Assembly (NCBI GenBank): GCA_964007475.1
Contig: OZ023274.1
Coordinates: forward strand, 51,169,678-51,233,677
Direction: 5' to 3'
From: Hybos culiciformis
Lineage: Eukaryota > Arthropoda > Insecta > Diptera > Hybotidae
DNA: 64,000 bases
The notes under the pieces were generated by a model. It saw only the letters and a program-made list of their open reading frames with translations. It was not told where the DNA came from and did not search any database. A program made the position numbers and the translations under genes. Below are positions 12,944-25,846 of the stretch, piece after piece; the first letter of the stretch is position 1, and every line of letters starts with the position of its first letter.

Positions 12944-15900
12944 TAATTAGTAAAGAACATTTATAAACCGTGATTTCCAAAATTAAGTTACATACATTTT
13001 GTAACTTAATTTTTATTTTCATTGGTAATATAAACAACGTTTTGGAAATTCCCAAAGAATTATACAAAACAAAAAATATACACATTATATATATTTTATT
13101 TCCGAGAAAATTGTAACAGCCGGAAAAAATATAATGACATCATATCAAAAGCCTTTTCTACCACGCTTTTGTTAAAAAAAAAAAAAAAAATTGTTAGAAA
13201 CAAGAAATCGTAAATAAATAAATTGAAAAAAAAAAAGAATATTTTGACCCCTGCTGTTTTCTTCTTTTTTTTTTGTAAATAATTTCCAAAATATATAAAT
13301 GGGAGAAAATATCATAGACATTAAGTTGAAGACATGCGCAAAAATTTTCCACCCCCTAAAAAATGTAATTTATGAATGCATATCACCCCCATTTAACAAA
13401 AAACAAAAAAAATCTTACATTTTCATATGAAAAGAAAAATATAATATCTCTTCTTCTTTTGTATGTTGAAAAATGTTAGAGAGCCATCAGTTAACCTCAT
13501 CAATTCAAATAGTTCGGTTTATGTTTTTTGGGAAAATATCCGCAAATAAAGCGAAAATAAAGTTCAAAAAATTTCATTTCAAAAGATTATTATCTTTTTT
13601 TTTTTGTAAAAAAAAAAAAACAAAAATCTAATATTTATAATAAAAACTAAAACCTATATTTTGTTGGGGTTACTAACCTTTTTCTCTTTCACTATCAGTT
13701 TACTTTACCTATTACATATATGTAGTATAATAATTATTTTATGAAAAGGAACCAAAAAAAAAAAAAATTGTCGTAATTTCTATATTTATTGGTAAAGATT
13801 TACACAAAAAAAAAAAAAATTGAAATAAGAGAAAATTTGGAAATTTTTTCCTAAATAAAAAGAAAACTTATTGAATTATTAATGAATATACAACACTTTA
13901 CTACAAAAAAAAAAATTATTCTGAATATGTATCGACAGAGTCAGTTATGGTAAAATTTAGTGGAATAATTTGCATACTACACAATTTACAACAACAATCG
14001 AATTCCCAAACAAAGATTCTATTCTTGATAAAAGAAGAAAAGGATTAATAGTCAGCATCATAATTTAGAAAATAATAATAAACAAAATTCAAGTTTGTTG
14101 TAAAATAATAATATTATAATTATAATACATATATAAATGAGAAAAAGAACTTTAATTGTGTGTTACCATCATCATGGCATATATAAAAATTTAATTGAAA
14201 TTTAATTTTTAAAAATCCAAAAAAAATTATAAATTAAAAAAAATGTCTTCTTATTGAAGTCAACAAAAAAAAACAAGGTAAGTAACTAATATGTGTTTTA
14301 AAATTTAAATAAATGACTATTGGTCCAATATTTGAAACTAGATATTGGCAAAGAAAATAGAAGTAAGAAGGGAAACGCTGAATAAAAATAATTTTAGACA
14401 AGGATAGCATACTTTTTCTTTTTTGTTTTAATTTTATTTGAAAATTGGGATTTAAACGCGTCATCGAAATATATTTTGGGATTTAAACGTGTCATCAAAC
14501 TTTATTTTAAATTTTTATAATGAATTTACAAATAAAATATGAGTGACAAATACAAATAAAGAATTTTAGTCAAAAAAAAAATGTTTGATCGTTTCACTTC
14601 TTAATCCTTATATTTTCTTTGATATTGGTATAAAATAACCTCTAAAATAAAAATATAACATTAACATAATTCAATGAAAACTATCGAATTTTAATTGTAT
14701 CTTTTAAAATTATATTAAATCGAATAATATTAATTTCGAATATTCCAATTAAATAATCGTATTCTCATCTCATAAAGTTTGATGTGTGAAAAAAGGATAT
14801 ACCTACCATAATAATATAATGATGATAACTTGATAACTCTTTGATGCCAAATTTGATTATTCTACATAATTTTATTCCTTGTTTTTTTTTTTTTTTTGCA
14901 AAAGAAATATATAACAACCAAATTGTATATAATAATAAAATGTTTATTGTTTTGTGTAAATTATTGTTCAGTTAAGTGAATAAAAAAATAAAAAAGCAGA
15001 GAGACAGAATTTATGCTAATGATAAAAAAAGTGAAATATCATATATAGAGCTTCAATATGGAAATTTAGTAGATTTTTGAAGGGAAAAAAAACTGTGCAA
15101 TAAAGGTTAAGGTATATTTTGAATTTTATTTTAATTTTGGAGTTTTTTTTTTAGTTATTTCTCATTCAAGTATGTAAATATATTATATACATATTAATAT
15201 ATTTACAGTTTCAATAAAATTACATAAAATAATAATTTTGGTAACAGAATAAGGCATATAATTTAAGTTAAAATGCGAAAGTTTTTCCATAAGTACTTTT
15301 TAAAAAATGTTATACCTATATTATGGGTAAAATTGGCGCGTAATTTTTTTTGTTGCCTTGCGAATGCCTTGCGATGTGTTAAAGAATTTTTACATTAAGC
15401 ACACAATAATAAAAAAAAAGGAAAATAATAGTGATTTTATTTTTTACACAAGAGTGGTTTTTAACATATTAAATTACCAGAGTAGACAAAAAAAAAGTTT
15501 AATTTTATTATTTTTATTTTTTTTTTAGTTTTTTTTTTAATAATATAATTATGTATATTTTTTTGAAATACAAGTAGTTTTCATGACAAAAGGCCATAGC
15601 ACTCGAAGCAAAAATGCATAAAAAAAAAAAGTTTTCTGAAATGTAAATTGTGTACATATATAAGTACTATACACATTTATATATAGTATTATATACATAA
15701 ATTGTAATTCGGATTTTATAGTTATTTAAGAAATTATTTGGAAAATTTGATATTTTCCATAAAAGAAAAATTATACTGTAGCTTTCAAACAGTAGGATTT
15801 CTTATTTAATATTCAGACATACAATATATCGTTTTTTATATGTATAACGTTGGATCCTTTTTAGTCCTTTTTTATGCTTAATTTGAAATGAGGGTGTTCT

Positions 15901-18900
15901 TTAAAATATTTATATATTATATCTTTTAATGTTATTAGTTTTATTATGACAATGTTTTTGATTAACCACTGGACTCTGGGGAGAAAATTCTTTCAAAATG
16001 TTATCTCTCTATATTTCTATATTTCTTGAAATGGACCTTTAATAAAAAAAATAAGAAAAAAGAACTTATAATTTTAAATATTAATTTAATTTTACAGGTA
16101 TGCACATAAATTTAAATTTTTAATGAAAATATTATTCTTTTTTTGAAGAAACTAAACTTTTTTTTTATTAAGTAAGTTTAGGTTAAGGTTGAAGCCGACG
16201 AAGGCCACTAAAGGGAATATCAGCCAGTTAAGTGACAAGTTATAATTGTAATAATTTGATCAGTGATAAATTGTGAACATTTATACGTGATTATAGGGTT
16301 AATTAATAGAGTTGCTCATAAGTCTTAGTGGTACACAAAAATACGTTTACCACGAAGGGGTTTTTTATTTTAATTTAATATTTTTTAAGAATTTTTGGAC
16401 ATTTTATATTTATGCATAAATAGTGGATTAAGTCGTTAAAAGAATTCTAATAAAGATATTTTTGTATTTACCTTCACTCTCAACATTAGTATTAAATTTA
16501 TTATAATGATGTAGCAGCTGTCAGTTCTGCATCAATTATAAAGACAAATTAATGATGTTTATACTCAGATGGACATTCTTCATCTTATTTTTTTGAGTAT
16601 TTTGATGAAATTTTTATAATTTATGATAAAATTTTTTTGACTAAAGGTATTTTCAAGAATATTATAAATATATAAATAAAAACAGGGAAAACCCAGAATA
16701 CTTAAATAAAGAAGGATGAAAAGAGGAGCACATTTTTAAAAGGGGAACAAATTATAGAATGTGTATGTAACTAAATAGATATAACATACATTATGTATAT
16801 ACATGTAATTATCTTATACAGCATAGATTATTTTAGATGCAAGAGAATAAAGTGCTTCACAATTATAGTCAAATTGTTAATAACATGCAGATAATGCAGA
16901 TGCAGATAAGGTTTATACGTATATATGTATTATAGAACTGTGTGTAGCTAACTCTTAGCAAATTTTTTATTTTTATATGAGCCTCCTAAAATACACAAAA
17001 AGGAATTTTATTTTCAATATTATTATTTTATTTCACCTTTCAATGGATTATTTTTTCATTGTTTTGGAAAAACTTAAAAAAAAAACATGAATGAAATTCT
17101 ATGTAGATATATATACATTATACTGATACTGATGTATACTGATGTATACGTGTAATGTATATTAATATCTATATAATATATAAATTTGAATAAAATGAAT
17201 AGAAAAAAAGATAAAAAAATTTAAAAGTTGTTGAAAAATTCACCTCATTTCAAAAATGAACAAAAAGAAAAAAGAAAATTAACAGTACTACAAAACTTTA
17301 AATTTTATACTTTTGAAGTGTGTGTATAGAGTGAAAATGATATGAAATGAATTCCTTAATCTTATTATAAGGAAGATAAAAAATTTTGCAAACTTTTTTA
17401 ATTGTTGGAACCATTTTTTCATTGATCTGTTGCATTTAACTTACAAAATATAAAAGGAACTGAAAAAATATCTAAAACTTTTCCTGAATAAAAGTTACTG
17501 TGTCTATATTGTATTTCGATTTTCAAAATAGAATCAGAAACCACAAAAACTATGAACAAAACTGGATACTATTATTTGCAGTTTATAAAATAGGGCTTAC
17601 ATTTTTACGAATTTCCAAAAAAAAAAACTAACCAAATATATGAACGTAGTCGTAAAGTTTTCATTTAACTATAGGTACACATAGGTATTCTAAAATTATT
17701 TATAACAAATACAGACAGTTCTAAACAACCATAAAATTATTAATGACATTTTTTTTTATATTTTTTTCAAAGTGTTGACATGTTACTGGTACGTGGATTA
17801 AGTACATGTACTTAAAAAATATATATGTAGGTATTTATAAATATATAATATACCTAACTTGTGATGTTGAATACTTATATGCAAAGTGGATATCGAATTA
17901 AAATAAAAAAACAAAAACTTATCAAGTTAGTGCATAAAATGCGTTTAACGAGAGTTCGTGATTTTTTCAAATTTATTTTTTTTTTATTTCATATTTTTCA
18001 TAATTTTCTTATAATATATAAGTAGTATACAAAACTTAAATGCAAGTGCACAAGTTAGCAATTATAAGTAATAAAAATAATTAAATATGTTAACTTTTTT
18101 TTTCCTTAAATAATTAAATTATACCTATTATGTTTTTTTTTTTTAAAGTAGCATTAAATTTAGTTTTAATGCGATATATAGTGCAATATAAAGTGCATTT
18201 TGTTTTGCTAAAAAGTACAACGCACATAGTTAATTATTTAATTAAAATACATTAAATTGAAGTTAATATGATTTAAAAATGCAATTAACTATGTAGTACT
18301 ATGTGTATTATGGTTAGAAAAAAAGGTCATTTTTTTTTACCTATACATACATTATGTGAACCTATGTACATGTTTCGTGTATAGTCATGAATTTTTCAAT
18401 GAAATATTTATATTTGTTGTAAATGACAATATGATTATCCTTATTTTTTTTTTTTTCTAAATTAATGTTACATTTTCTTTTTACAAGTCACTAGGCGGAA
18501 GGTTGTTTTTTTTTTGTAAGCTTTATTCTTGAAGGATAATGGTTTTGTCAGGATATTAAAAGGGATTTAAGAGTTCATTTATTTAGGTTCTGTGACAATT
18601 TAACAATATATGGTAATTAATTACCTATGGAACTTAGAAGTAATATAGAATATATAAAATAACATTTATTTTATGATGTCATCTTTTGAGAATTAATGTA
18701 CGTATTATTAATGTATATAAATTAAAAAATGTAACGAATTTGCATGAGTTGTTTTTGGTATATCTCCATCGTAGTTATAGGATCAATTCTGTCTCCCAAT
18801 CGTATTAATTGTACAAGTAAATATAATACTACTTTACATGGTAATATCGTTATGGTTTTCTTTATGAAAACACAAACTTTCTAATTTTAAGAGAGTAAAA

Positions 18901-20875
18901 AGTTTGATTGTGCTTTATTGAAGTTTAGTTAGTAATCAGTTTTTGAGTATTGTCTCTAGTTATTTTTATGTATTCGATGTACTTTCTTTAGGATTAGGAT
19001 AAATAAATTAAACGATCCGTGATTTGTAAGCTTCAGTAAAATTGTATTTATTATAATATTTAAGCTCATCACTCACAGATTAAGTAACGTTTTTATTATA
19101 TTCCTTATATTATCTACAGAACCTTCTTACAAAGGTTTAAACATAGTTTTAACTTTGACATTTTAGCTTTTTAATAGGAAATAATCCTAGAGAGGTTTCT
19201 AGATGACAGATTTTTGTTCAGGACTATCAGTTAATGGTAAATATAAAATGGAATAAAATTTTAATTATGTAAAAAAAAAATGATTAAATTGCAAAAAAAA
19301 TCCAATTTTGAATATTATCATTTTAATAATTTTATTACTTCTTGTCTCGACGAATAATTTAAAAATATTAATCTTATTAAAATTAAAAAAAAAATAATAA
19401 TAAATATTCAAACATATAAAATAAAAACTTAAGAGAGGGAAAAATTCACATGAATCAATAAAATTTTAATGAAAATTAAAAGAAAAATCTCATTTATAAT
19501 TTTTATTTTTTATTTTATTTTTTATTTATCTCAAAGAAAATTTATCATGACAGAAAGTTACGCCTTTAATTAAATTTTTATTCCCAAAAATAAAATATTA
19601 TAAAAAAAAAGGCAACTTCAGATAAATTTTGTTTTTCATTTTTTTTTTTGTGTTCCTTAAAATCTTTTTTAAATGAATTATTAATTAGAAAAAGATTTAC
19701 TTTTTATAATTTTTAATTACCAAAAAAAAAAAAAAAATTGTTTTAATCTTAAAGTAAATTTTCTTCATATAAATTTTCTATCCTTAAAAAAGTTTTAGGA
19801 TCTCGTTGTGTGTAAATAAATAAAAAGTTAAGATCCACTTAATTAATGTAGGTACCTGAAAGCTGCAAACTAAAAGAAAAAAATTCACTATATGGGATAA
19901 GAAACCTCTTCGCCAAATTAAATCAATTTTTTTTTAAAGTTCCTTTTCGGAATCACAATATATGTATATTTATTCCCATAACAACAATATTAAATCTTTT
20001 GGACTGTAAAATTTTTCAACAAATCATATGCTTTATTGTGTGAAAATCTTCTGAAAAATTTTCTTAAACATAAATTTTCTTGATTTAATCCCTTTGATAG
20101 GAGGAAACGAGGAAAAAAAAAATTGAAAAAGAAAAAATTAATTTCATTGGAAAATTTGATTGAAAAACATAATATGTATGTATTCAATATTATGTACCTA
20201 AATAGAATCACATAACAATATAATCCTTAAATGCCTTTCATATAGTGCTTTTAAAATATTGTAAAAAAAAATAAATTTATTTTCAATTCCAATAAAATAG
20301 TTTTTTTTTGTTATTATTTTTTTGATTATTTCTTTCTTTATTTCTGTGAAGAGCATTTTTATTATTTTGACAAATAAATATCTAAGTTAATTTTTAGAAA
20401 AAAAAATTATAAGATTTTAACAATACCTTACTAAGTAGTAATCGCTTTTGCTCTCGATTTATATATTTAAACAAAATTCAAAAAAAAAAAAAAACCGGCG
20501 CCAAACAAACTTAGATATCTTGATTTAAATTATTAAAATCGGTCCATAAATATCGCCTGCAGAAAGGTTTATATTGAAAAAAGTTAGCCGATTTGTATAT
20601 GTAGATATATATACCGATATATAAAATGCAAATGAAATTTATGAAAAATTTTCACAATTTTCACTTAGCCCTTTATTATGATCAAATCAAAAGGAAATTA
20701 TTATTTTAATATATTCTTTCTCTGTATTCTTCAGTAGGTATGTAGGTATATATAAAATTGTAATAAGAAATTAAAAATAACAAAAAATCGCTATCGAATT
20801 TAAACAGTCAAAAATAATTGAAGTGGAAAATGTGATAATATTTTATTAATAACATTAAAAAAAAAAATAAATGGA

Positions 20876-22735
20876 TTATATCATAAAGGAAGTATAAATA
20901 GAGGAACTAGTCCCATACAAAAAATTCGAATAAAAAAAGTTGAACAAAATTAGATCAGACCCCCAAGCTTTTATTTTTTTTAGAATATAACGCTATAACG
21001 AGAGAGCTTTATAGCTTTTAAAATATTTTTTTTATAAAGCTTTTAAAAATAAACAAAATATTTCCTTTATTATAATTGTATTTTAATGTTTACTAGTATT
21101 TGTTCTCTATAAAAAAAAAAATTGGGTTAGATAAATGTAAATAAAAAAATTATTTTTGAAAGCATTAATAAATTCATTTTATTACATGTTTAATTTACAT
21201 ATCGTCGGTCTCGTGCATAAATCACGAAACTGTAATTTTGGCCGTTTTGACCTAATATTGTAGAAAAATCATAAAAAACTAAAATTTTAATATGTTCAAA
21301 GTTAGAAGTTGAAAGCTGTCATAAATTATATATACGCAATGACTATTTCTATTTTCCCGAAAATATCAAAACGTACTAAAAAAAAGAAATTTAAATCCAA
21401 TTTTCTCAAAACTATGTTTTTGCAGTTCCGTGATTTTTGCATGAGACCGACGATGTTCACATTATTTTATATCATTGGAATAATGTTTTTTTTGTTTTTT
21501 ATTTTGGTTTCAAAGTATACTTTAACTTTGTAATAATATCCCTTTTAAAAATTTTGAGCCTTTTATTATTAAAAGTGTTAATAACAACTCCAAAAATTTA
21601 AATCTATGTTCATAACATTCGTCTGTTTCGGTGAACCAGAAATCATATTTTTTTGATAATTTTATTGCGTACAAACAGCATTGCATACAGTTTGTTAAAA
21701 TTCTTTTTTTTATAAAAATGTTGAGCAAAATAGTTATCAAACATTTTTATACGAAATCTGGTAATTTCAAACAGATCAAATAAAATATTTCCAAATCATT
21801 GTCATAATTTTTGTGATATAAAAATTGTTCTGATTTCAATTCAAGGACATCATTAGTTTTTTTTTATTTTTTTTTTTTTTTTATGATTGGGGTCGATAGA
21901 AGATAACTTGTTTAGCCGACTACTTTTTATGGAGCTCTAACTTCATGAATTACTAAATTATTTAAGTGAAGGTCGCGCATTCAAAAAAGTGCGTTTACCT
22001 ACTTATTAATAAATAAAATAAATGAATAAATATTTACTTTATTTTATTCAAATTATTTATACTTATTTTAATTCCGTATCCAAATTGATAAATTTCCAAT
22101 AATAATAAAATATTCCGATATAATTTTTTTAATGTCCTTATATTTCAAAATTTAAATAGTTAAAACAAAGTTCATGCAAAATATTTTAATATATACATTT
22201 ATTTTAAAGAATGAACTAATTAAACGTAAATTCACGATAAAAATAAAACAATGTCTCCCACTATCGTTTAAGAATATTTTATCCAAAGGAGATAAAATAT
22301 TATGACATATTATCTCTTTATTAATGTAAAAATTAAATTGCAATATATATATTTATTGATTTGAAATAACTTATGATAAGGATTTTATAAATTTCAATAA
22401 AGACGAAGATGCTAGTTTTAAAAAAAAAAATCATAGATGTTATAAATTGATATTAGCACACCATAACAATACATAATTTAGACACATATTTTTTCATTTA
22501 TTCATTTGTTATGATTTTTCGCACAACTACATTCGAATTTTTAGAACTTTATTGTAATAAAACTAAACATCCTCAAAATAGAAAAAAAATTAATGAGTAT
22601 TAGAGAAAATAGAAAAGCTTTTTTGCTTATACATATGTTTTGGGGGTCTGAAAAAATAGGAAAAAAAATAAAAACGTTATTTTAAAAAGTTGTTTGACAT
22701 AGTTACTCTATATTATACTTCCTTTATGATTATAT
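20876..22735. mobile_element. candidate 1.86-kb element with imperfect long inverted ends
   Basis: The left end (atcataaaggaagtata, 20878 on) reappears in reverse complement at the right end (tatacttcctttatgat, 22714-22730). Further inward both arms share an AGACCCCCAA block (left about 20957-20967, right complement about 22640-22651). The arms carry several indels. The interior has no recognisable transposase, and a smaller TIR element (21201-21454) lies within it. This may be an old non-autonomous DNA transposon. Confidence 0.45.
21201..21454. mobile_element. 254-bp MITE with about 34-bp imperfect TIRs
   Basis: The segment starts atcgtcggtctcgtgcataa and its right end is the reverse complement with a few changes (the arm near 21425-21454 ends gagaccgacgat). 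The similarity runs about 34 bp, through the CACGAAACTG / CAGTTCCGTG positions. There is no coding capacity beyond a chance ORF. It is nested in the larger inverted-ended segment around it. No clear target-site duplication was found. Confidence 0.6.
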
Positions 22736-23939
22736 GCATAAATTTAGAAGTTCACCGAATAGGATACACATGTATATTAAACTGTCTACTAAACGTTTTA
22801 TCAAATTCAAAAACCGTGACACACATTTATGGAAAATTTTTTATCTGATTGAAGGAAATTTTTAAACAAAAAAAAAAAAAAGAGTTTGTTCCAAAAATAA
22901 AAAAAAAATTATTTGTTATTATGTGTGTTAAGTACATATATGTATATGTATATATATAATGTCTCTAAAAATATGTTTCATATTAGACATAAATTATGCA
23001 AATTTATGTTTTCATATATATTATTTAATGATTTGATATTTTTAGACAGAATGATTTTATTTACATAATATTCAAAATCGACTTTTCGGTAAAAGAGTTT
23101 TTTTTTTAAATATAGGGACTATGTGTATTTAAAAAAAAAATTATATCCTCATTATTTACAATTTATTTTAATTATTATTTTAACTTTTTGAAAGTAAATT
23201 TAGTTTCCTCCCGGATAATAAGAACTGATTTTCAACTTATAAGTTATTTAAGTATTTTAGTTTTTGCAACCATAGATAGATATTTTATATTTTGATTTTG
23301 TGCTTAGATTTATTTGGGAAAGTTTCAGAACAGTACTTATCTTGTGGTTCATTGAGTTGAAATTTATATTGGTTTCTCATATTATTATCCAAAGAAAAAA
23401 ACGATATCGTCCATTTGGCATTACATGTTTAATATGTATAATATTTATGTAAAATAAAATTTCACTTCTAGTTGACATCTCATCAAAATTCAAATCCCTA
23501 GATTCATCATTGTTTTATTTTGTTCATGTATTCAGTTTCCACATAAATAATAAAATGTCATATTTGATAATATGAGCTAGAGCTTATATATAAAACCGAA
23601 TAATGTGAAAATTTCATATTATTAAGACGTTTCATCATTAAAAAATTAAAAAGCGATAATGTTTTTTTTTTTTTTTTATTTTTTAATTCTTTAAATCTAC
23701 TTTTAAAGCTTTGATGGTAAAATTTTATTTATCAGGGTTTATTTTAGGTTTTTTTTTCAATGAAATTCTCTTTCGTTCTGATTTTAATTTTATAAATTTT
23801 TTTTTTTTTTGCTTATAAAAGTTTATACTTAATCAAAATTAAAGCGGGCATGGGTTATATGTATAAGTAATTATTATGTTATATCTCGCGTTATAATATA
23901 TTGTTATATCCCAATATATGTGTTTATTTTGACGTAAAC

Positions 23940-24660
23940 TAAATGATGAGGTGCTGCGATTTCGAATTTGGGAGTTAGAGGATTTCAACTAATGAAGGGA
24001 ATAATTTTCATACAGAATTTATAAAATTTATATTTTTGAGGACACAATTCTTATTAACTCGGAAAGTAATTTGTCTGTATATTTCTTTACTATTTTCGAC
24101 ACTCTCGTAGAACCACTTTTCGTCATCGCAGCGAGCTGAAATTTGGTACACAGGTTCATGTCGCGTGACAATTGAAGCTATCAAAATTTGAAGCGGAAAT
24201 TTCCATGGAAAACCCGGAAAATCGGGAAAAATCAATTGAAAATTTGGTACAAAATTTGAGTAGTGATAAATCCGTTTTAGGGAAAATGCAAAGTTTTCTG
24301 ATTTTTCCGAAAAAATTTTCCGGAATTTTCCGTTTTTTCCGGAAAATTTTCCGGTAAAAAAGTTTTCTGAATTATGCAGGATCAAGTTCCCTATCAACTG
24401 GCATCATTACTTTCTCTCCGACAATGGTGAAAACTTGCAGAAAAATCGAAGAAAATTCATGTAAAACGCTTTTCCGACCAAGGAAGCGTTTGAGCGTCTG
24501 AGACAAAGTTGTAGAGCGAAATGAGTTGCATAAAGTTGTTTTTGCAGAAAACTCCATGGAAAACCCGAAAAAGCGGAAAAATCATCGGAAAAATTTTCAT
24601 CGATATGATTAGTCATAAAATTGTTTTCAAACATCCATGCAGCACATAATAACAATTTAG
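23940..24660. other. GC-elevated island of probable repeat origin
   Basis: This stretch is visibly less AT-rich than its flanks and contains two diverged copies of a tccatggaaaacccg motif (near 24203 and 24554), each followed by runs of ggaaaa/ttttcc. Overlapping ORFs exist on both strands, but none shows a known motif or splice partner. It abuts the long palindrome at 24690-24945 and may be part of one transposable-element remnant. Confidence 0.35.
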
Positions 24661-24689
24661 TTAACGTGAAAAAGGCAGAAAATAAAAAT

Positions 24690-24945
24690 AAGTTAAAAAC
24701 GAGTTTTCCAAAAAACTGAGGCCAGGCCGCACGAAAAAGTAGAAAATAACTTTTTCTTCACACACACAGGTGGACTCAGATTTTTTGATTGGGACGTAAG
24801 TGATTTGATTCATGAAGAGAAAGAATATTCAAGAGAAATGTAACAATCAAAAAATCTGAGTCCACCTGTGTGTGTGAAGAAAAAGTTATTTTCTACTTTT
24901 TCATGCGGCCTGGCCTCAGTTTTTTGGAAAACTCGTTTTTAACTT
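24690..24945. repeat. long near-perfect inverted repeat (about 102-bp arms, 52-bp loop)
   Basis: The left arm at about 24690-24791 and the right arm at about 24844-24945 are reverse complements with one visible mismatch (CGCACG versus CGCATG) through the shared core, which includes gaggccaggccgc, a CACACACA run and ggtggactcaga. The loop is 24792-24843. Such long, nearly identical arms imply recent origin or arm-to-arm homogenisation. It could be a foldback-type element. Confidence 0.85.
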
Positions 24946-25846
24946 TTTTTTTTTTAAAATTTAATGGACTCCGATGAAAATTATTATGTTGTTTGGGACT
25001 AGGGTCTGAATTTCGATGAAAATTTTTATGTTTGTATATAGTACTAAATGGTTTTAGCATCATCTCTGCTGTTATGTAGATTGATAATCAATAAGTTAAA
25101 GATTCGCTTTCTTTTCATTTTCGTTTTCCGTAGATACTGCGAAATAATTGCGTACGTATGACCCAGTTATTACTGAATTATGTTATGTTATGTTTTTATT
25201 AATACTAGTAAAAATTTTTTTTGGATTTTAAAAGAAAATATACTCTAATATTATGTTTTGTTCCAATAATATGTTCTTATGTTCCTACAGTGTTTAAAAT
25301 ATTGGATAATTTTTCGGATATTCAACAAATTTAACGTAGATTTTCCTTTATCATTTATTTATTATGTTATTATTATTATTATTTATTTGTTATTTTGTTG
25401 ATGAAGCAAAATATTGAAATACACAAACGTTTTATTTTAAAACCAAAAAATAAAGGACACCCTGCTACACTTTATTCTCTATTTTAAATAACAAGCCTAG
25501 TTTTCATTAAACGATTACCTAATAGTAGGCTAGATTTATAAATACTGAGCAATTTTGTACTAGTTTTTTTAAAGTAATGGAATAAAAAAATCTGTTTATA
25601 GAAAATTATACTTGGAAATAACTTTTATATACCACGAAAAAAAAGTACGTTAAGTTTGTTGGGTACCTGAAATATTTTTTTAAACACTGTGTATATAAAA
25701 AACTTTCTTTGAAGTGTTAAAGAAATAATATATATTTTATTTATAAATTTTCAGTAATCATCATATTGAAAGCTCTCAGCATGAGATCCATTTTAATATT
25801 AGGACATCAACAACATTTGAAATTATCAAAAATTTATATTTAAAAA

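Larger units (their letters stand above)
9782..25846. other. gene-poor AT-rich intergenic region
   Basis: Sixteen kilobases with no recognisable exon on either strand. ORFs here are short, composed mainly of Phe/Ile/Lys/Asn, and lack any family motif or splice-linked continuation. The region holds homopolymer runs, short TA-rich palindromes, two MITE-like elements (12475-12943 and 21201-21454), a larger inverted-ended segment (20876-22735), a GC-elevated island (about 23940-24660) and a long palindrome (24690-24945), each listed separately. Part of the left end could be 3' untranslated sequence of the XKR gene. Confidence 0.6.

Noticed and set aside
24008..24655. Overlapping ORFs of 61-129 residues in the GC-elevated island
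   Set aside because: They overlap on both strands, have no family motif and lie in a repeat-like block, so I list the island as a repeat remnant only.
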